Assembly (NCBI GenBank): GCA_009917695.1
Contig: JAACJG010000003.1
Span: forward strand, 186,001-250,000
Origin: Candidatus Rifleibacterium amylolyticum
GTDB lineage: Bacteria; Muiribacteriota; Ozemobacteria; Ozemobacterales; Ozemobacteraceae
Reading direction: 5' to 3'
Length of the DNA stretch: 64,000 bases
In this document: positions 17,271 to 25,068 of the stretch, in pieces
Numbering within the stretch: the first letter of the stretch is position 1
How the letters are laid out: each line of letters starts with the position of its first letter
Made by a program: the position numbers and the translations under genes
The notes under the pieces: model-generated
What the model was told of the DNA's origin: nothing
What the model saw: the letters and a program-made list of their open reading frames with translations, nothing else
Database searches by the model: none

Positions 17271-18572
17271 TTGAGTGTCGATGTAATTACCTGTGCGTTG
17301 CGTGAGCTTCGCCAGAACTGGCGGCGCACTTTTGCAGTGGTAAGCGGGTATGCGATAACAGTCGCATTTATCATCGTGCTTGCTGCCGTGCTGCTCTATT
17401 CGCGGGTCGTGCAGGACATAGTGATCGGCGGCACCGGCACTTATTTTGTCACCTGGCTGCCGGCCTGCGGCGACATCAGCTCGCTGACCGAAAAAGAGCT
17501 GGCAGACCTGGCCAAGGGTATAATTCCGGCCAAGTGCCAGGAACAATGCGAGAACTGTACCGGTTGTAACAAAAAGCCCTACGACATTCTCAATGAAGGC
17601 TTTGTCGTCAATACCAATACGACCCGCCTGCTGACAATCGAGTTGGCAGAGAAGGTTGCGCGGCTCGATTCCCTTAAAAATGTATCTGCCTGTCTGATGT
17701 TCAGGTTCAGAGATCCTACGAATAATCTGATTTTTACAGCTGCCGGCGTTAATCCGCAAGATTATGCAGTCGTAAGAAACTGCGTCGCTGCCGGCGATCT
17801 CGTCGAAGGCAGTTACCTCGATGCTGCGCAGCCTGGCAAAATTCTCGTTGAAAGCGGTTTTGCGATCAACAATGGCCTCAAGCCCGGCATGAAGTTTTCG
17901 ATTGCCGAAGAAGAATTCGAAATCGCCGGGCTGGTCAGAACCGGCGTGCGGCCGCTGAACCCCGATATAATGATGCCGTTTGCCGATGCAGAGCGGGCAA
18001 TCAACAAGCGCATACACAACCCGCTCGAAAAAGAGGCCAATATCATACTGGCGGTTTCGCACGATGCTACGCATCACATCAAGGCTATGGAAGACGTGAA
18101 AAAACTGCTGAAAACCGACAGCCTGCTGACGACCGGTTGCTACTGGCCGGCTTCTGAAGCGCTAGGCCTCAGTGAGCGCATGGTCTGGGGGTTTATGCTG
18201 ATCGTCATGCTTGGCAGTGTTATGTTCGCTGCTAAAATTCAGTGGTCAGCTGTGGTTGAACGTTATCGTAATCTCGCTATTCTCCGGGCTATTGGCTGGT
18301 CGAACCGTGTTATTGCCTGGCAGCTGCTTTGCGAATCGCTTTTTCAGTCAGTTGCTGGCAGTCTGGTCGGCGTTCTTATCGGCGTCGTGTTGATCACCGC
18401 TGTGCCGGTAAATTCACTTCTCGGGGTTGATGCGGCAATGACCGGTGTTCTTAACCCGGTGCTGGCCATTGTGGTCATTGCTTTTGCCGTTCTGGCCGGG
18501 TTGCTGGCTTCACTGTTTCCGGTTTTGCGCATGCATGCGCGCTCGCCTCTCGATGATCTGAGGCGTTTTTAA
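17271..18572 (+). CDS. ABC transporter permease (FtsX/MacB type) with periplasmic Cys cluster
   Basis: This 433-residue permease starts at TTG 17271, chosen for the AGGAGA site 7 bases upstream. It has one N-terminal membrane segment (about 25-45), a large extracytoplasmic domain, and three C-terminal segments ending RSPLDDLRRF, the FtsX/LolC plan. The extracytoplasmic part has a CQEQCENCTGC cluster (C-x3-C-x2-C-x2-C) plus other cysteines (PACGD, SACL, RNCV). The paralogous permease at 19285-20511 lacks the cluster. The cluster could bind metal or form disulphides. With the ATPase that follows, this is a MacB/LolCDE-like mechanotransmission system; substrate is unknown. Confidence 0.85.
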   Translation: MSVDVITCALRELRQNWRRTFAVVSGYAITVAFIIVLAAVLLYSRVVQDIVIGGTGTYFVTWLPACGDISSLTEKELADLAKGIIPAKCQEQCENCTGCNKKPYDILNEGFVVNTNTTRLLTIELAEKVARLDSLKNVSACLMFRFRDPTNNLIFTAAGVNPQDYAVVRNCVAAGDLVEGSYLDAAQPGKILVESGFAINNGLKPGMKFSIAEEEFEIAGLVRTGVRPLNPDIMMPFADAERAINKRIHNPLEKEANIILAVSHDATHHIKAMEDVKKLLKTDSLLTTGCYWPASEALGLSERMVWGFMLIVMLGSVMFAAKIQWSAVVERYRNLAILRAIGWSNRVIAWQLLCESLFQSVAGSLVGVLIGVVLITAVPVNSLLGVDAAMTGVLNPVLAIVVIAFAVLAGLLASLFPVLRMHARSPLDDLRRF

Positions 18573-18590
18573 TCTGGTATGGAGGGTTGC

Positions 18591-19274
18591 ATGGAGCCGT
18601 TACTGAGGGTCGAAAAGCTCAGCAAGAGCTATCATACGCGTGGCCATGAAATTAAAGTTTTTACGGACGTATCTTTTGCGGTCAATACCGGTGAACTGTT
18701 GCTTGTCACCGGGCGCAGCGGCGTCGGCAAATCGACTCTGCTCGGCCTGTTGAGCGGGCTTGACCGGGCAAGTGGCGGCAGCATATTTTTCCAGGAAAAA
18801 GAAGTTACCGGGCTGTCACTGGCTGAACTGGCCGAATTGCGCGCGAGCAGCATCGGCATGATTTTTCAGAATTTCAATCTTATACCTGGCTGGACCGCCC
18901 GCGAAAACGTCGAGGCGGTTCTCATGCATCGCGGCATAAGCGCTGCAGAACGCCAGAAGCGTGCGGTCGAAATATTGCGCGAACTTGGTCTCGCCGATCG
19001 ACTCGAAAATCTGCCGGCCGAGCTCAGTGTCGGGCAGCAGCAGCGCGTTGCCATTGCCCGCACGCTGGTTAATGATCCGGTACTGATTCTTGCCGACGAA
19101 CCAACCGGCGATGTTGACCCTGAAACTGCCGGCGAGATAATCGAATTGTTGCTTCCCAGGGTTAAGAGCGGGCGGGCTGCCATGATCGTCGCTTCGCATG
19201 GCCTGTTCGATGTAAAGCTGGCCACCCGTGTCGTCTGCCTCAAAGACGGCATTCTGAGCGAGACTGCGCAGTGA
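18591..19274 (+). CDS. ABC transporter ATP-binding protein (LolD/MacB type)
   Basis: This 227-residue ATPase powers the two flanking permeases. Walker A is GRSGVGKST at 41-49, the signature is LSVGQQQR (Val replaces the first Gly of LSGGQ), Walker B is LILADEPTGDVD, and the H-loop is in VASHG. The start was set at 18591 because GGAGGG (18581-18586) is a ribosome site 4-5 bases upstream; the earlier in-frame ATG at 18579 would bury that site inside the gene. It belongs to the family that serves FtsX-type permeases, which extrude or shuttle lipoproteins, peptides or drugs across the periplasm. Confidence 0.9.
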   Translation: MEPLLRVEKLSKSYHTRGHEIKVFTDVSFAVNTGELLLVTGRSGVGKSTLLGLLSGLDRASGGSIFFQEKEVTGLSLAELAELRASSIGMIFQNFNLIPGWTARENVEAVLMHRGISAAERQKRAVEILRELGLADRLENLPAELSVGQQQRVAIARTLVNDPVLILADEPTGDVDPETAGEIIELLLPRVKSGRAAMIVASHGLFDVKLATRVVCLKDGILSETAQ

Positions 19275-19284
19275 TGGCTGTCGT

Positions 19285-20511
19285 ATGAGAGATATACTTG
19301 TAAATGCCTGGCGTGAGCTATGGCGGCGAAAAATGCGATCTTTCGGCGCTGTCGGCGGATATCTTCTCGCCTGCGCCTTTATCGTTGCCATTGTGCTGAT
19401 GCTGCAGTTCGATCTACAGTCGAAGCATGCAACCGTGAATCTTATGGGCGCCAGATTTCTGGCTTATCAACCATTTGTGCGAACAGCTGACCCGGATGCG
19501 GTCGGTCGCCCGCTCGACCCGGTCAACGAAGGCTTTTTCACTGAACCGACGATCGCGACGCGGTTGTTGCCAAAGAGTCTGCTCGAACAGATTGCGGCGA
19601 TTCCCGAGGTGCGAGCGGTGGCGCCGTTTTTGCTGTATCGCTTCAAACAGGGCGAAAATGGCCATATTTTCAGTGTCGGGGCTTACGATACAAAGAATCA
19701 GGATGCCGCACGCCGCGCTCTGGTATCGCCGGCCGATCTAATCAGTGGCGCGTTTTTCAGGGCCGGCGACAGCAACGTCGTGCTGGTCGACAAATCCTAC
19801 GCCGATCTCTGGGATCTCAAGGTCGGCTCGGTGGTGGTAATCGGCGACATGCTTTATCCGGTTATCGGCATCACGGCTTCGCATGCTCGCACAGCCCGTG
19901 CTGACGTCTACATGCTCTGGCCTGACGCCGTAACTGCCATCAATAAGCGGCTGGGTCGGCCGCTCGCCGATGAAGCCAATATCTTTCTGGTCGAGGCTAA
20001 CGGTATCGAAGCGGCTCCTGTCGCCATGAAAAAGGTCGAGGCGGTGCTGCAGCAGGGCCACGCCAACCCGGTCGTCTGTATGCCGCCGGTGGTTAAGTTC
20101 ATGGGGCTCAGCCATGATACGCTTCGGCTGGTTCTGGCGATCGTGGCGGTTCTGACCGTTCTCTTCGCCATGAATTCGCAGTGGTCGACCGTGTCTGAAC
20201 GCCGTCACGAGATTGCCATTCTTAAAGCAATCGGCTGGAAAGATGCCAGCATTTTTTTGCAGATCATCGCCGAGTCGCTGCTGGTAGCGCTGCTCGGCTC
20301 AGCCCTCGGCGCTCTGGCCGGCTACGTCGGTTTTCTGGCAATTTCGACCAGTATGGGCGCGCGGGTAAGTCTTGCTTATTACGTGATCAGAGCACCGCTG
20401 ACGATTCTCGCCATCATGCTGGCTGCTCTGCTCACCGGCATCCTGGCCGGACTGTTGCCAGCCTCCCGTGCCGCCAGAACCAGCCCCGCCGAAGTTTTGC
20501 GCACTCTCTGA
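19285..20511 (+). CDS. ABC transporter permease (FtsX/MacB type), second subunit
   Basis: This 408-residue protein shares layout and sequence blocks with the permease at 17271-18572: WRELWRRKMRSFGAVGGYLL at the N-terminus, VNEGFFTEPTIATRLLP (cf. LNEGFVVNTNTTRLL), and a C-terminal ILKAIGWKD followed by TSPAEVLRTL. The large extracytoplasmic domain lies between membrane segment 1 and segments 2-4. It lacks the Cys cluster of its partner. The two permeases likely form a heterodimer, as LolC/LolE do, with the ATPase encoded between them. It begins 10 bases after the ATPase stop. Confidence 0.87.
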   Translation: MRDILVNAWRELWRRKMRSFGAVGGYLLACAFIVAIVLMLQFDLQSKHATVNLMGARFLAYQPFVRTADPDAVGRPLDPVNEGFFTEPTIATRLLPKSLLEQIAAIPEVRAVAPFLLYRFKQGENGHIFSVGAYDTKNQDAARRALVSPADLISGAFFRAGDSNVVLVDKSYADLWDLKVGSVVVIGDMLYPVIGITASHARTARADVYMLWPDAVTAINKRLGRPLADEANIFLVEANGIEAAPVAMKKVEAVLQQGHANPVVCMPPVVKFMGLSHDTLRLVLAIVAVLTVLFAMNSQWSTVSERRHEIAILKAIGWKDASIFLQIIAESLLVALLGSALGALAGYVGFLAISTSMGARVSLAYYVIRAPLTILAIMLAALLTGILAGLLPASRAARTSPAEVLRTL

Positions 20512-20582
20512 CCAGAGTTGTATCGGCCGATGCTTCTTCCTGATGGCAGGTTCGCTTAAACGCAAACTGGATTGCACAAAAT

Positions 20583-20653
20583 ACAGTAACGATGTTTTTG
20601 CAAAATTAAGTATTGACAAAATAGCTATCCGTCACTATAATTTACAGTAACGA
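20583..20653 (+). promoter_or_regulatory. Promoter and operator-like repeats of the restriction-modification island
   Basis: TTGACA at 20613-20618, a 17-base spacer, and TATAAT at 20636-20641 is a consensus sigma70 promoter, the strongest in the window. The direct repeat ACAGTAACGA occurs at 20583-20592 and 20644-20653, bracketing the promoter at 61-base spacing. The downstream copy is also the right arm of an imperfect palindrome at 20631-20651 (GTCAC...GTAAC, 16 of 21 positions symmetric) that covers the -10 element. This looks like an operator controlling entry into the island; the regulator is not identified. Confidence 0.65.
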
Positions 20654-20675
20654 CGATGCAGCAATTTGGTGGTGT

Positions 20676-21254
20676 ATGAAGGCGACAATTAAAGAACTGA
20701 CAAATGTACAGATGGGTTACTCTTTCAGGACTCGTATCGAGTCTGCGAAAAGTGGCGGAGTTTCTGTCATTCAGATGAAAGACCTTCTCGATGATGGCAG
20801 GGTTTGTTGTGACGATCTGATAAAAGTAGACCTGGGCAACGTTAAGCCGCATCATCTTGCGCAAAAAGGAGACCTGATTTTCAGATCTCGTGGCCTGGTT
20901 GCAACTTCTGCCATTCTACTAGAAGACCCGGGAACAGCTGTAGTATCAGCCCCATTGCTTTTGATTCGGGTGACAAAACCTGGCCGGGTTTTACCTGAAT
21001 ATCTTAACTGGTATATCAGTCAGCGGGATGCCCAGATTTATCTGGCCAGTAGAACCAGGGGTACGCTTCAGAAAATGATCAGCAAAGAATCTATAGAAGA
21101 GCTTGAAGTTGCTTTGCCAGATCTCAAAACGCAGAAAGATATTATAGAACTGGCTTCGCTAGCTTCCAGGGAGCAGGTTCTGCTGCGCACTCTTTCAGAA
21201 AAACGTGAACGATACATTTCGAAAATTCTTATGCAGCTTGCAAAAGGAGAATAG
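20676..21254 (+). CDS. Half-size type I restriction specificity (S)-like protein
   Basis: This 192-residue protein resembles one half of HsdS: one target-recognition domain (about residues 1-150) followed by a helical segment (LASLASREQVLLRTLSEKRE). Motifs include GYSFRTR near the start, DLIFRSRG (cf. GDVLLNITG in HsdS) and the TRD-terminal LPDLKTQKDI. HsdS normally has two such domains in about 400 residues and directs methylation and cleavage to the target. A full HsdS is encoded at 23521-24708, so this is an extra single-TRD protein as the first gene of the operon, 3 bases before hsdM. It may dimerise on HsdM or be a modulator. The start ATG at 20676 has no strong ribosome site. Confidence 0.75.
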   Translation: MKATIKELTNVQMGYSFRTRIESAKSGGVSVIQMKDLLDDGRVCCDDLIKVDLGNVKPHHLAQKGDLIFRSRGLVATSAILLEDPGTAVVSAPLLLIRVTKPGRVLPEYLNWYISQRDAQIYLASRTRGTLQKMISKESIEELEVALPDLKTQKDIIELASLASREQVLLRTLSEKRERYISKILMQLAKGE

Positions 21255-21257
21255 AGC

Positions 21258-22826
21258 ATGAGTGGAAGAATAGATCAGAAAGACATCAATAATGCGGCCT
21301 GGGCGGCCTGCGACACTTTTCGGGGTGTTGTCGACCCGGCGCAATATAAAGATTACATCCTTGTAATGCTGTTTCTTAAATATATTTCCGATGTCTGGCA
21401 GGATCATTATACCGAATACCAGAAACAGTATGGCGCCGACGATGTTCGTATCCGCCGCAAGCTCGAACGTGAACGCTTCGTTCTGCCGCTGGTCAGACTC
21501 GCCGAAAAGACTGATAACAGCGGCAAAGAAACGGTTCTCGATGAGTTTCCCGCTACTTTTTACAGTCTTTATGAACGCAGAGCAGCCGCCAATATCGGTG
21601 AGCTGATCAACATCGTTCTCGACCACATTGAAGAAAGCAACAAAAGCAAGCTTGAAGGTGTTTTTCGCAATATCGACTTCAACAGTGAGGCCAACCTTGG
21701 CAAAACAAAAGATCGCAACCGTCGTCTCAAACAGTTGCTCGAAGACTTAAACAAGCCGCAGCTCGATATGCGGCCAAGTCGAGTATCTGAAGACGTCATC
21801 GGCAATACCTACATTTATCTGATCGAACGCTTTGCCTCTGATTCAGGCAAAAAAGCCGGAGAATTCTTCACACCGCTCAAAGTAACCGAGCTGGTGGCAA
21901 AGCTGGCCGGCCCGAAACCGGGTGATCGTATATGTGACCCGGCCTGTGGTTCTGGTGGGCTTCTGATTCAGGCGGCAAAAGAAGTCGGCGATCGTAATTT
22001 CGCCCTTTTCGGTCAGGAATCGAACGGCAGCACCTGGGCGCTCTGCCGCATGAACATGTTTCTGCACAGCTTCGACAGTGCGCGTATAGAATGGTGCGAC
22101 ACACTCAACAGTCCGTTGCTGGTCGAAAACGATCGCCTGATGAAGTTCAACTGTGTTGTCGCCAATCCGCCGTTTTCGCTCGATAAATGGGGCGCCGAGA
22201 ATGCCGAGAGCGACCAGTACAATCGTTTCTGGCGTGGTGTTCCGCCTAAAAGCAAGGGTGACTGGGCATTTATCAGCCACATGGTCGAGACGGCCCATGA
22301 AAAGCAGGGCCGTGTCGCAGTGGTCGTTCCGCATGGGGTTTTGTTCCGTGGCGCTGCCGAAGGCCGTATTCGTCAGAAAATGATCGAAGAGAACCTGCTC
22401 GACGCCGTTATTGGTTTGCCGGGCAACCTGTTTCCGACTACCAATATTCCGGTTGCGATTCTGGTTTTCGATCGATCCCGCGAAAAGGGCGGGGTTCGTG
22501 AAGATTGCAGAAACGTTCTTTTTGTCGATGCCAGCCGCGAATTCGTTTCAGGCAAAAACCAGAATACCCTCTCAGAAGAGCATCTGGCCAGAATCATGGA
22601 AGTATACAAATCACGCAGCGAAGTCGAAAAATACGCTCATGTTGCCGAGTTTACCGAGATCAAAGAGAATGATTTCAACCTCAATATTCCGCGTTACGTC
22701 GACACTTTTGAAGAAGAAGAAGAAATTGATATAGATGCGGTACAGGCTGAAATCGACGAGCTCGAAAAAGAACTGGCCTCGGTGCGGGCGCAGATGGCCG
22801 AAAAAATAGCGCAGATTCAGAGATGA
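21258..22826 (+). CDS. hsdM: Type I restriction-modification methyltransferase subunit HsdM
   Basis: HsdM transfers a methyl group from S-adenosylmethionine to N6 of adenine at the site chosen by HsdS. The 522-residue protein has the N-terminal helical domain, the SAM-binding motif DPACGSGG (227-234) and the catalytic NPPF (303-306). The C-terminal part after about 480 is a charged coiled coil that contacts HsdS. The ATG at 21258 follows an AAGGAGAATAG site. Length and motifs are intact, so the subunit is expected to be active. Confidence 0.96.
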   Translation: MSGRIDQKDINNAAWAACDTFRGVVDPAQYKDYILVMLFLKYISDVWQDHYTEYQKQYGADDVRIRRKLERERFVLPLVRLAEKTDNSGKETVLDEFPATFYSLYERRAAANIGELINIVLDHIEESNKSKLEGVFRNIDFNSEANLGKTKDRNRRLKQLLEDLNKPQLDMRPSRVSEDVIGNTYIYLIERFASDSGKKAGEFFTPLKVTELVAKLAGPKPGDRICDPACGSGGLLIQAAKEVGDRNFALFGQESNGSTWALCRMNMFLHSFDSARIEWCDTLNSPLLVENDRLMKFNCVVANPPFSLDKWGAENAESDQYNRFWRGVPPKSKGDWAFISHMVETAHEKQGRVAVVVPHGVLFRGAAEGRIRQKMIEENLLDAVIGLPGNLFPTTNIPVAILVFDRSREKGGVREDCRNVLFVDASREFVSGKNQNTLSEEHLARIMEVYKSRSEVEKYAHVAEFTEIKENDFNLNIPRYVDTFEEEEEIDIDAVQAEIDELEKELASVRAQMAEKIAQIQR

Positions 22827-22856
22827 TGACCAGACTCAACTTGCGGGAGGTGCGCA

Positions 22857-23513
22857 GTGAACAAGAATCTTGAACATATTCACCATCAGACATTCGAGGA
22901 GATCCGACAGACCAACAATGCGGGTGAAGAATTCTGGCTGGCCCGGCAACTGGCAAAAATTCTTGAATACGCTGATTTTCGTAACTTTCTTCTGGTAATC
23001 GAAAAAGCCCGGCAGGCATGCAAAAACAGTGGGCATGCGGAAAAGAACCATTTCGTTGAAATCACCGAAATGGTCAATCTCGGTTCAGGAGCCGAACGAG
23101 AAGTTAAGTCTTTCGCATTGTCGCGCTATGCCTGCTATCTGATCGTTCAGAATGGCGATCCCGCCAAGCCGGTCATTGCCAAGGGCATTCATACAAAAAA
23201 AGGTCTTAAAAAGAGTCAGAACATTCTTGATAACATGGGCAGCACCGAACTGGCGGCCAATCTGTTCCGCGCCACGCAAACCGAAGAAAAACTGCGCCGC
23301 GAAAACATTCAAGGCAAAGCCAGAGCAAACCAGACTCACTACGAAGTCGGCAAAAAAGTCCGCAAGACCATCGAAGAGCTGGGCGGCACCATGCCTGAAG
23401 ACCTGCCAACCCCCGAAGAAGACCTTAAAAAGCTGGAAAGACGAGTAAAATCTGCTGAAAAAAAGCTCCCCAAAACCAGCAAACTCCCGCAAAAACCGGA
23501 GGACAAAGAATAA
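22857..23513 (+). CDS. dinD: DinD-like (DNA-damage-inducible protein D) protein with an internal deletion
   Basis: This 218-residue protein is a close relative of E. coli DinD: EFWLARQLAKILEYADFRNF, SRYACYLIVQNGDPAKPVIA and STELAANLFRATQTEEKL are clear matches. DinD from memory is about 274 residues; here PVIA is followed directly by KGIHTKKGLKK, while E. coli has about 65 further residues (from AGQTYFAIQTRR) between these blocks. The reading frame is kept, so the protein may be functional but shortened. GTG 22857 is preceded by GGGAGG with a 6-base gap. E. coli DinD inhibits RecA-mediated strand exchange; its role in an RM operon is unknown. Confidence 0.85.
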   Translation: MNKNLEHIHHQTFEEIRQTNNAGEEFWLARQLAKILEYADFRNFLLVIEKARQACKNSGHAEKNHFVEITEMVNLGSGAEREVKSFALSRYACYLIVQNGDPAKPVIAKGIHTKKGLKKSQNILDNMGSTELAANLFRATQTEEKLRRENIQGKARANQTHYEVGKKVRKTIEELGGTMPEDLPTPEEDLKKLERRVKSAEKKLPKTSKLPQKPEDKE

Positions 23514-23520
23514 GAAAACC

Positions 23521-24708
23521 ATGAAAAAAGTTAAGCTTAGAAAATATGCTATAAAAATTGGTAGTGGCATGACGCCTAAGGGTGGTGAGAGCTCATATAA
23601 AGCATTTGGTATCCCTTTGATTAGAAGCCAAAATGTTTTAGAGAACAAATTGAGCTTGGAAAACGTTGCTTTTATCGATGCTGTTCAACACAAAAAAATG
23701 TCAGGTTCAAAAGTCAATCCAGGCGATGTTTTGCTTAACATTACAGGCGCCTCAATTGGTAGAAGTTGTGTGGTTCCTCAAGAAGTTGTTGAGGCGAATG
23801 TTAATCAGCATGTGTGCGTAATACGCTTGAAAAGAGATTATTACGCACCATTTCTATCAAGTTTTCTGAACTCATGGTTTGGTCAGAAGCAAGTTTTTTC
23901 CTTTCAAGGCGGGGGAAGCAGAGAAGGATTAAATTATCAACAAATTGCAAGTTTTGATATACCGAGTCTTCAGTATAGTGAGCAAAAAGCCATTGCCGAT
24001 CTGTTATCTACCTGGGATGAGGCCATCGAAAAAACCACCCGCCTGATCCAGGCAAAAGAAAAGACGTTTAAACGTCTTCTAAATGATCTAATTTATTTGC
24101 CAACCAAGCATGGGAAATGGCATCAGGTTAGAACAAAATCACTTTTTAAGGAGCGAAGAGAGAGCAACCGAGGTGATTTGCCGCTTCTTTCAATAACCAG
24201 CAACGAAGGAGTCATTCCGCGAGAGGACACGAATAGAAAAGATACTTCCAACGAAGATAAGTCCAAATATCTGAGAATTTGCCCGGGCGACATTGGATAT
24301 AACACAATGAGAATGTGGCAAGGGGTTTCTGCGTTGTCATTCTTAGAAGGGATTGTGAGCCCTGCTTATACGATATGCATTCCAGGGGTGAAGCTTCACC
24401 CACAGTTTGTAGCCTTTTTGTTTAAGACCTCTTTTATGATTGATCGGTTTTATAGGTATTCACAGGGTCTGACTTCAGATACCTGGAATCTGAAATTTCC
24501 TCATTTTGGCGAAGTAAAAATGCCTCTACCATCAATCAGCGAGCAAAAGTTCATTTCTGAGACATTATCTTCGGCTCAGACGGAAATAGGACTTCTAAGA
24601 CAACTCGTAGAAAAATACAAAAACCAGAAACGTGGTCTGATGCAGAAATTATTGACCGGCCAATGGCGGGTAAAACCCGAGATAATCAATAGATTCAAGG
24701 AGCAGTAA
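23521..24708 (+). CDS. hsdS: Type I restriction-modification specificity subunit HsdS
   Basis: HsdS sets the DNA target of the type I enzyme. The 395-residue protein has two target-recognition domains (about 1-160 and 200-355), each followed by a conserved helix that starts after SEQKAIADLLSTWDEAIEK or SEQKFISETLSSAQTEIG, and ends RGLMQKLLTGQWRV. The DNA coding for the two TRDs is visibly A+T-rich, while the central helix (about 23980-24070) and C-terminal end match the G+C content of neighbouring genes. That mosaic is the mark of TRD exchange by recombination. The ATG lies 7 bases after the stop of the DinD-like gene. Confidence 0.92.
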   Translation: MKKVKLRKYAIKIGSGMTPKGGESSYKAFGIPLIRSQNVLENKLSLENVAFIDAVQHKKMSGSKVNPGDVLLNITGASIGRSCVVPQEVVEANVNQHVCVIRLKRDYYAPFLSSFLNSWFGQKQVFSFQGGGSREGLNYQQIASFDIPSLQYSEQKAIADLLSTWDEAIEKTTRLIQAKEKTFKRLLNDLIYLPTKHGKWHQVRTKSLFKERRESNRGDLPLLSITSNEGVIPREDTNRKDTSNEDKSKYLRICPGDIGYNTMRMWQGVSALSFLEGIVSPAYTICIPGVKLHPQFVAFLFKTSFMIDRFYRYSQGLTSDTWNLKFPHFGEVKMPLPSISEQKFISETLSSAQTEIGLLRQLVEKYKNQKRGLMQKLLTGQWRVKPEIINRFKEQ

Positions 24709-24710
24709 GT

Positions 24711-24944
24711 ATGACCAAAGGCAAAAATCAGCACGTAGTAAAGCATCCTGATGGTTGGACTGTGAAAGGTGAAGGCAACACCAAGGCTACAAAAGTGACC
24801 AAAACTCAGGCTGAAGCAATAGAAGTTGCTGAAAATATTGCCAGAAACCATCATTCAGACACAAAAATTCACGACCGCAACAACAAAATCCGTGCTGGCA
24901 ACAGTTACGGCAACGACCCCTGCCCCCCAAAGGATAAAAAGTAA
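24711..24944 (+). CDS. DUF2188-type small protein
   Basis: This 77-residue hydrophilic protein has the DUF2188 pattern: HVVKHPDGWTVKGEGNTKAT, then a helix rich in Ala and Glu (TQAEAIEVAENIARNH) and a basic, polar end. DUF2188 proteins are small and of unknown function, often near restriction or defence genes. It starts 2 bases after hsdS, behind AGGAG, so it is part of the same transcript. Confidence 0.72.
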   Translation: MTKGKNQHVVKHPDGWTVKGEGNTKATKVTKTQAEAIEVAENIARNHHSDTKIHDRNNKIRAGNSYGNDPCPPKDKK

Positions 24945-25068
24945 GAAAGTGCATTATAGTGTGCGTGACAATCAATGTTTGGGAACGTTCTTACGGAAAT
25001 TTTTGCATGAAAATCGGCTTGGTGAAATTGGTAAGCCCCCTTTTGTATTGTGGAGTGAGTGTTGAACG

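Noticed and set aside
17223-18077. 284-codon frame on the minus strand opposite the first ABC permease
   Set aside because: It lies wholly opposite a clear FtsX-type permease, is His/Arg/Cys-rich, and lacks family motifs and a ribosome site; mirror-frame openness is common in this codon usage.
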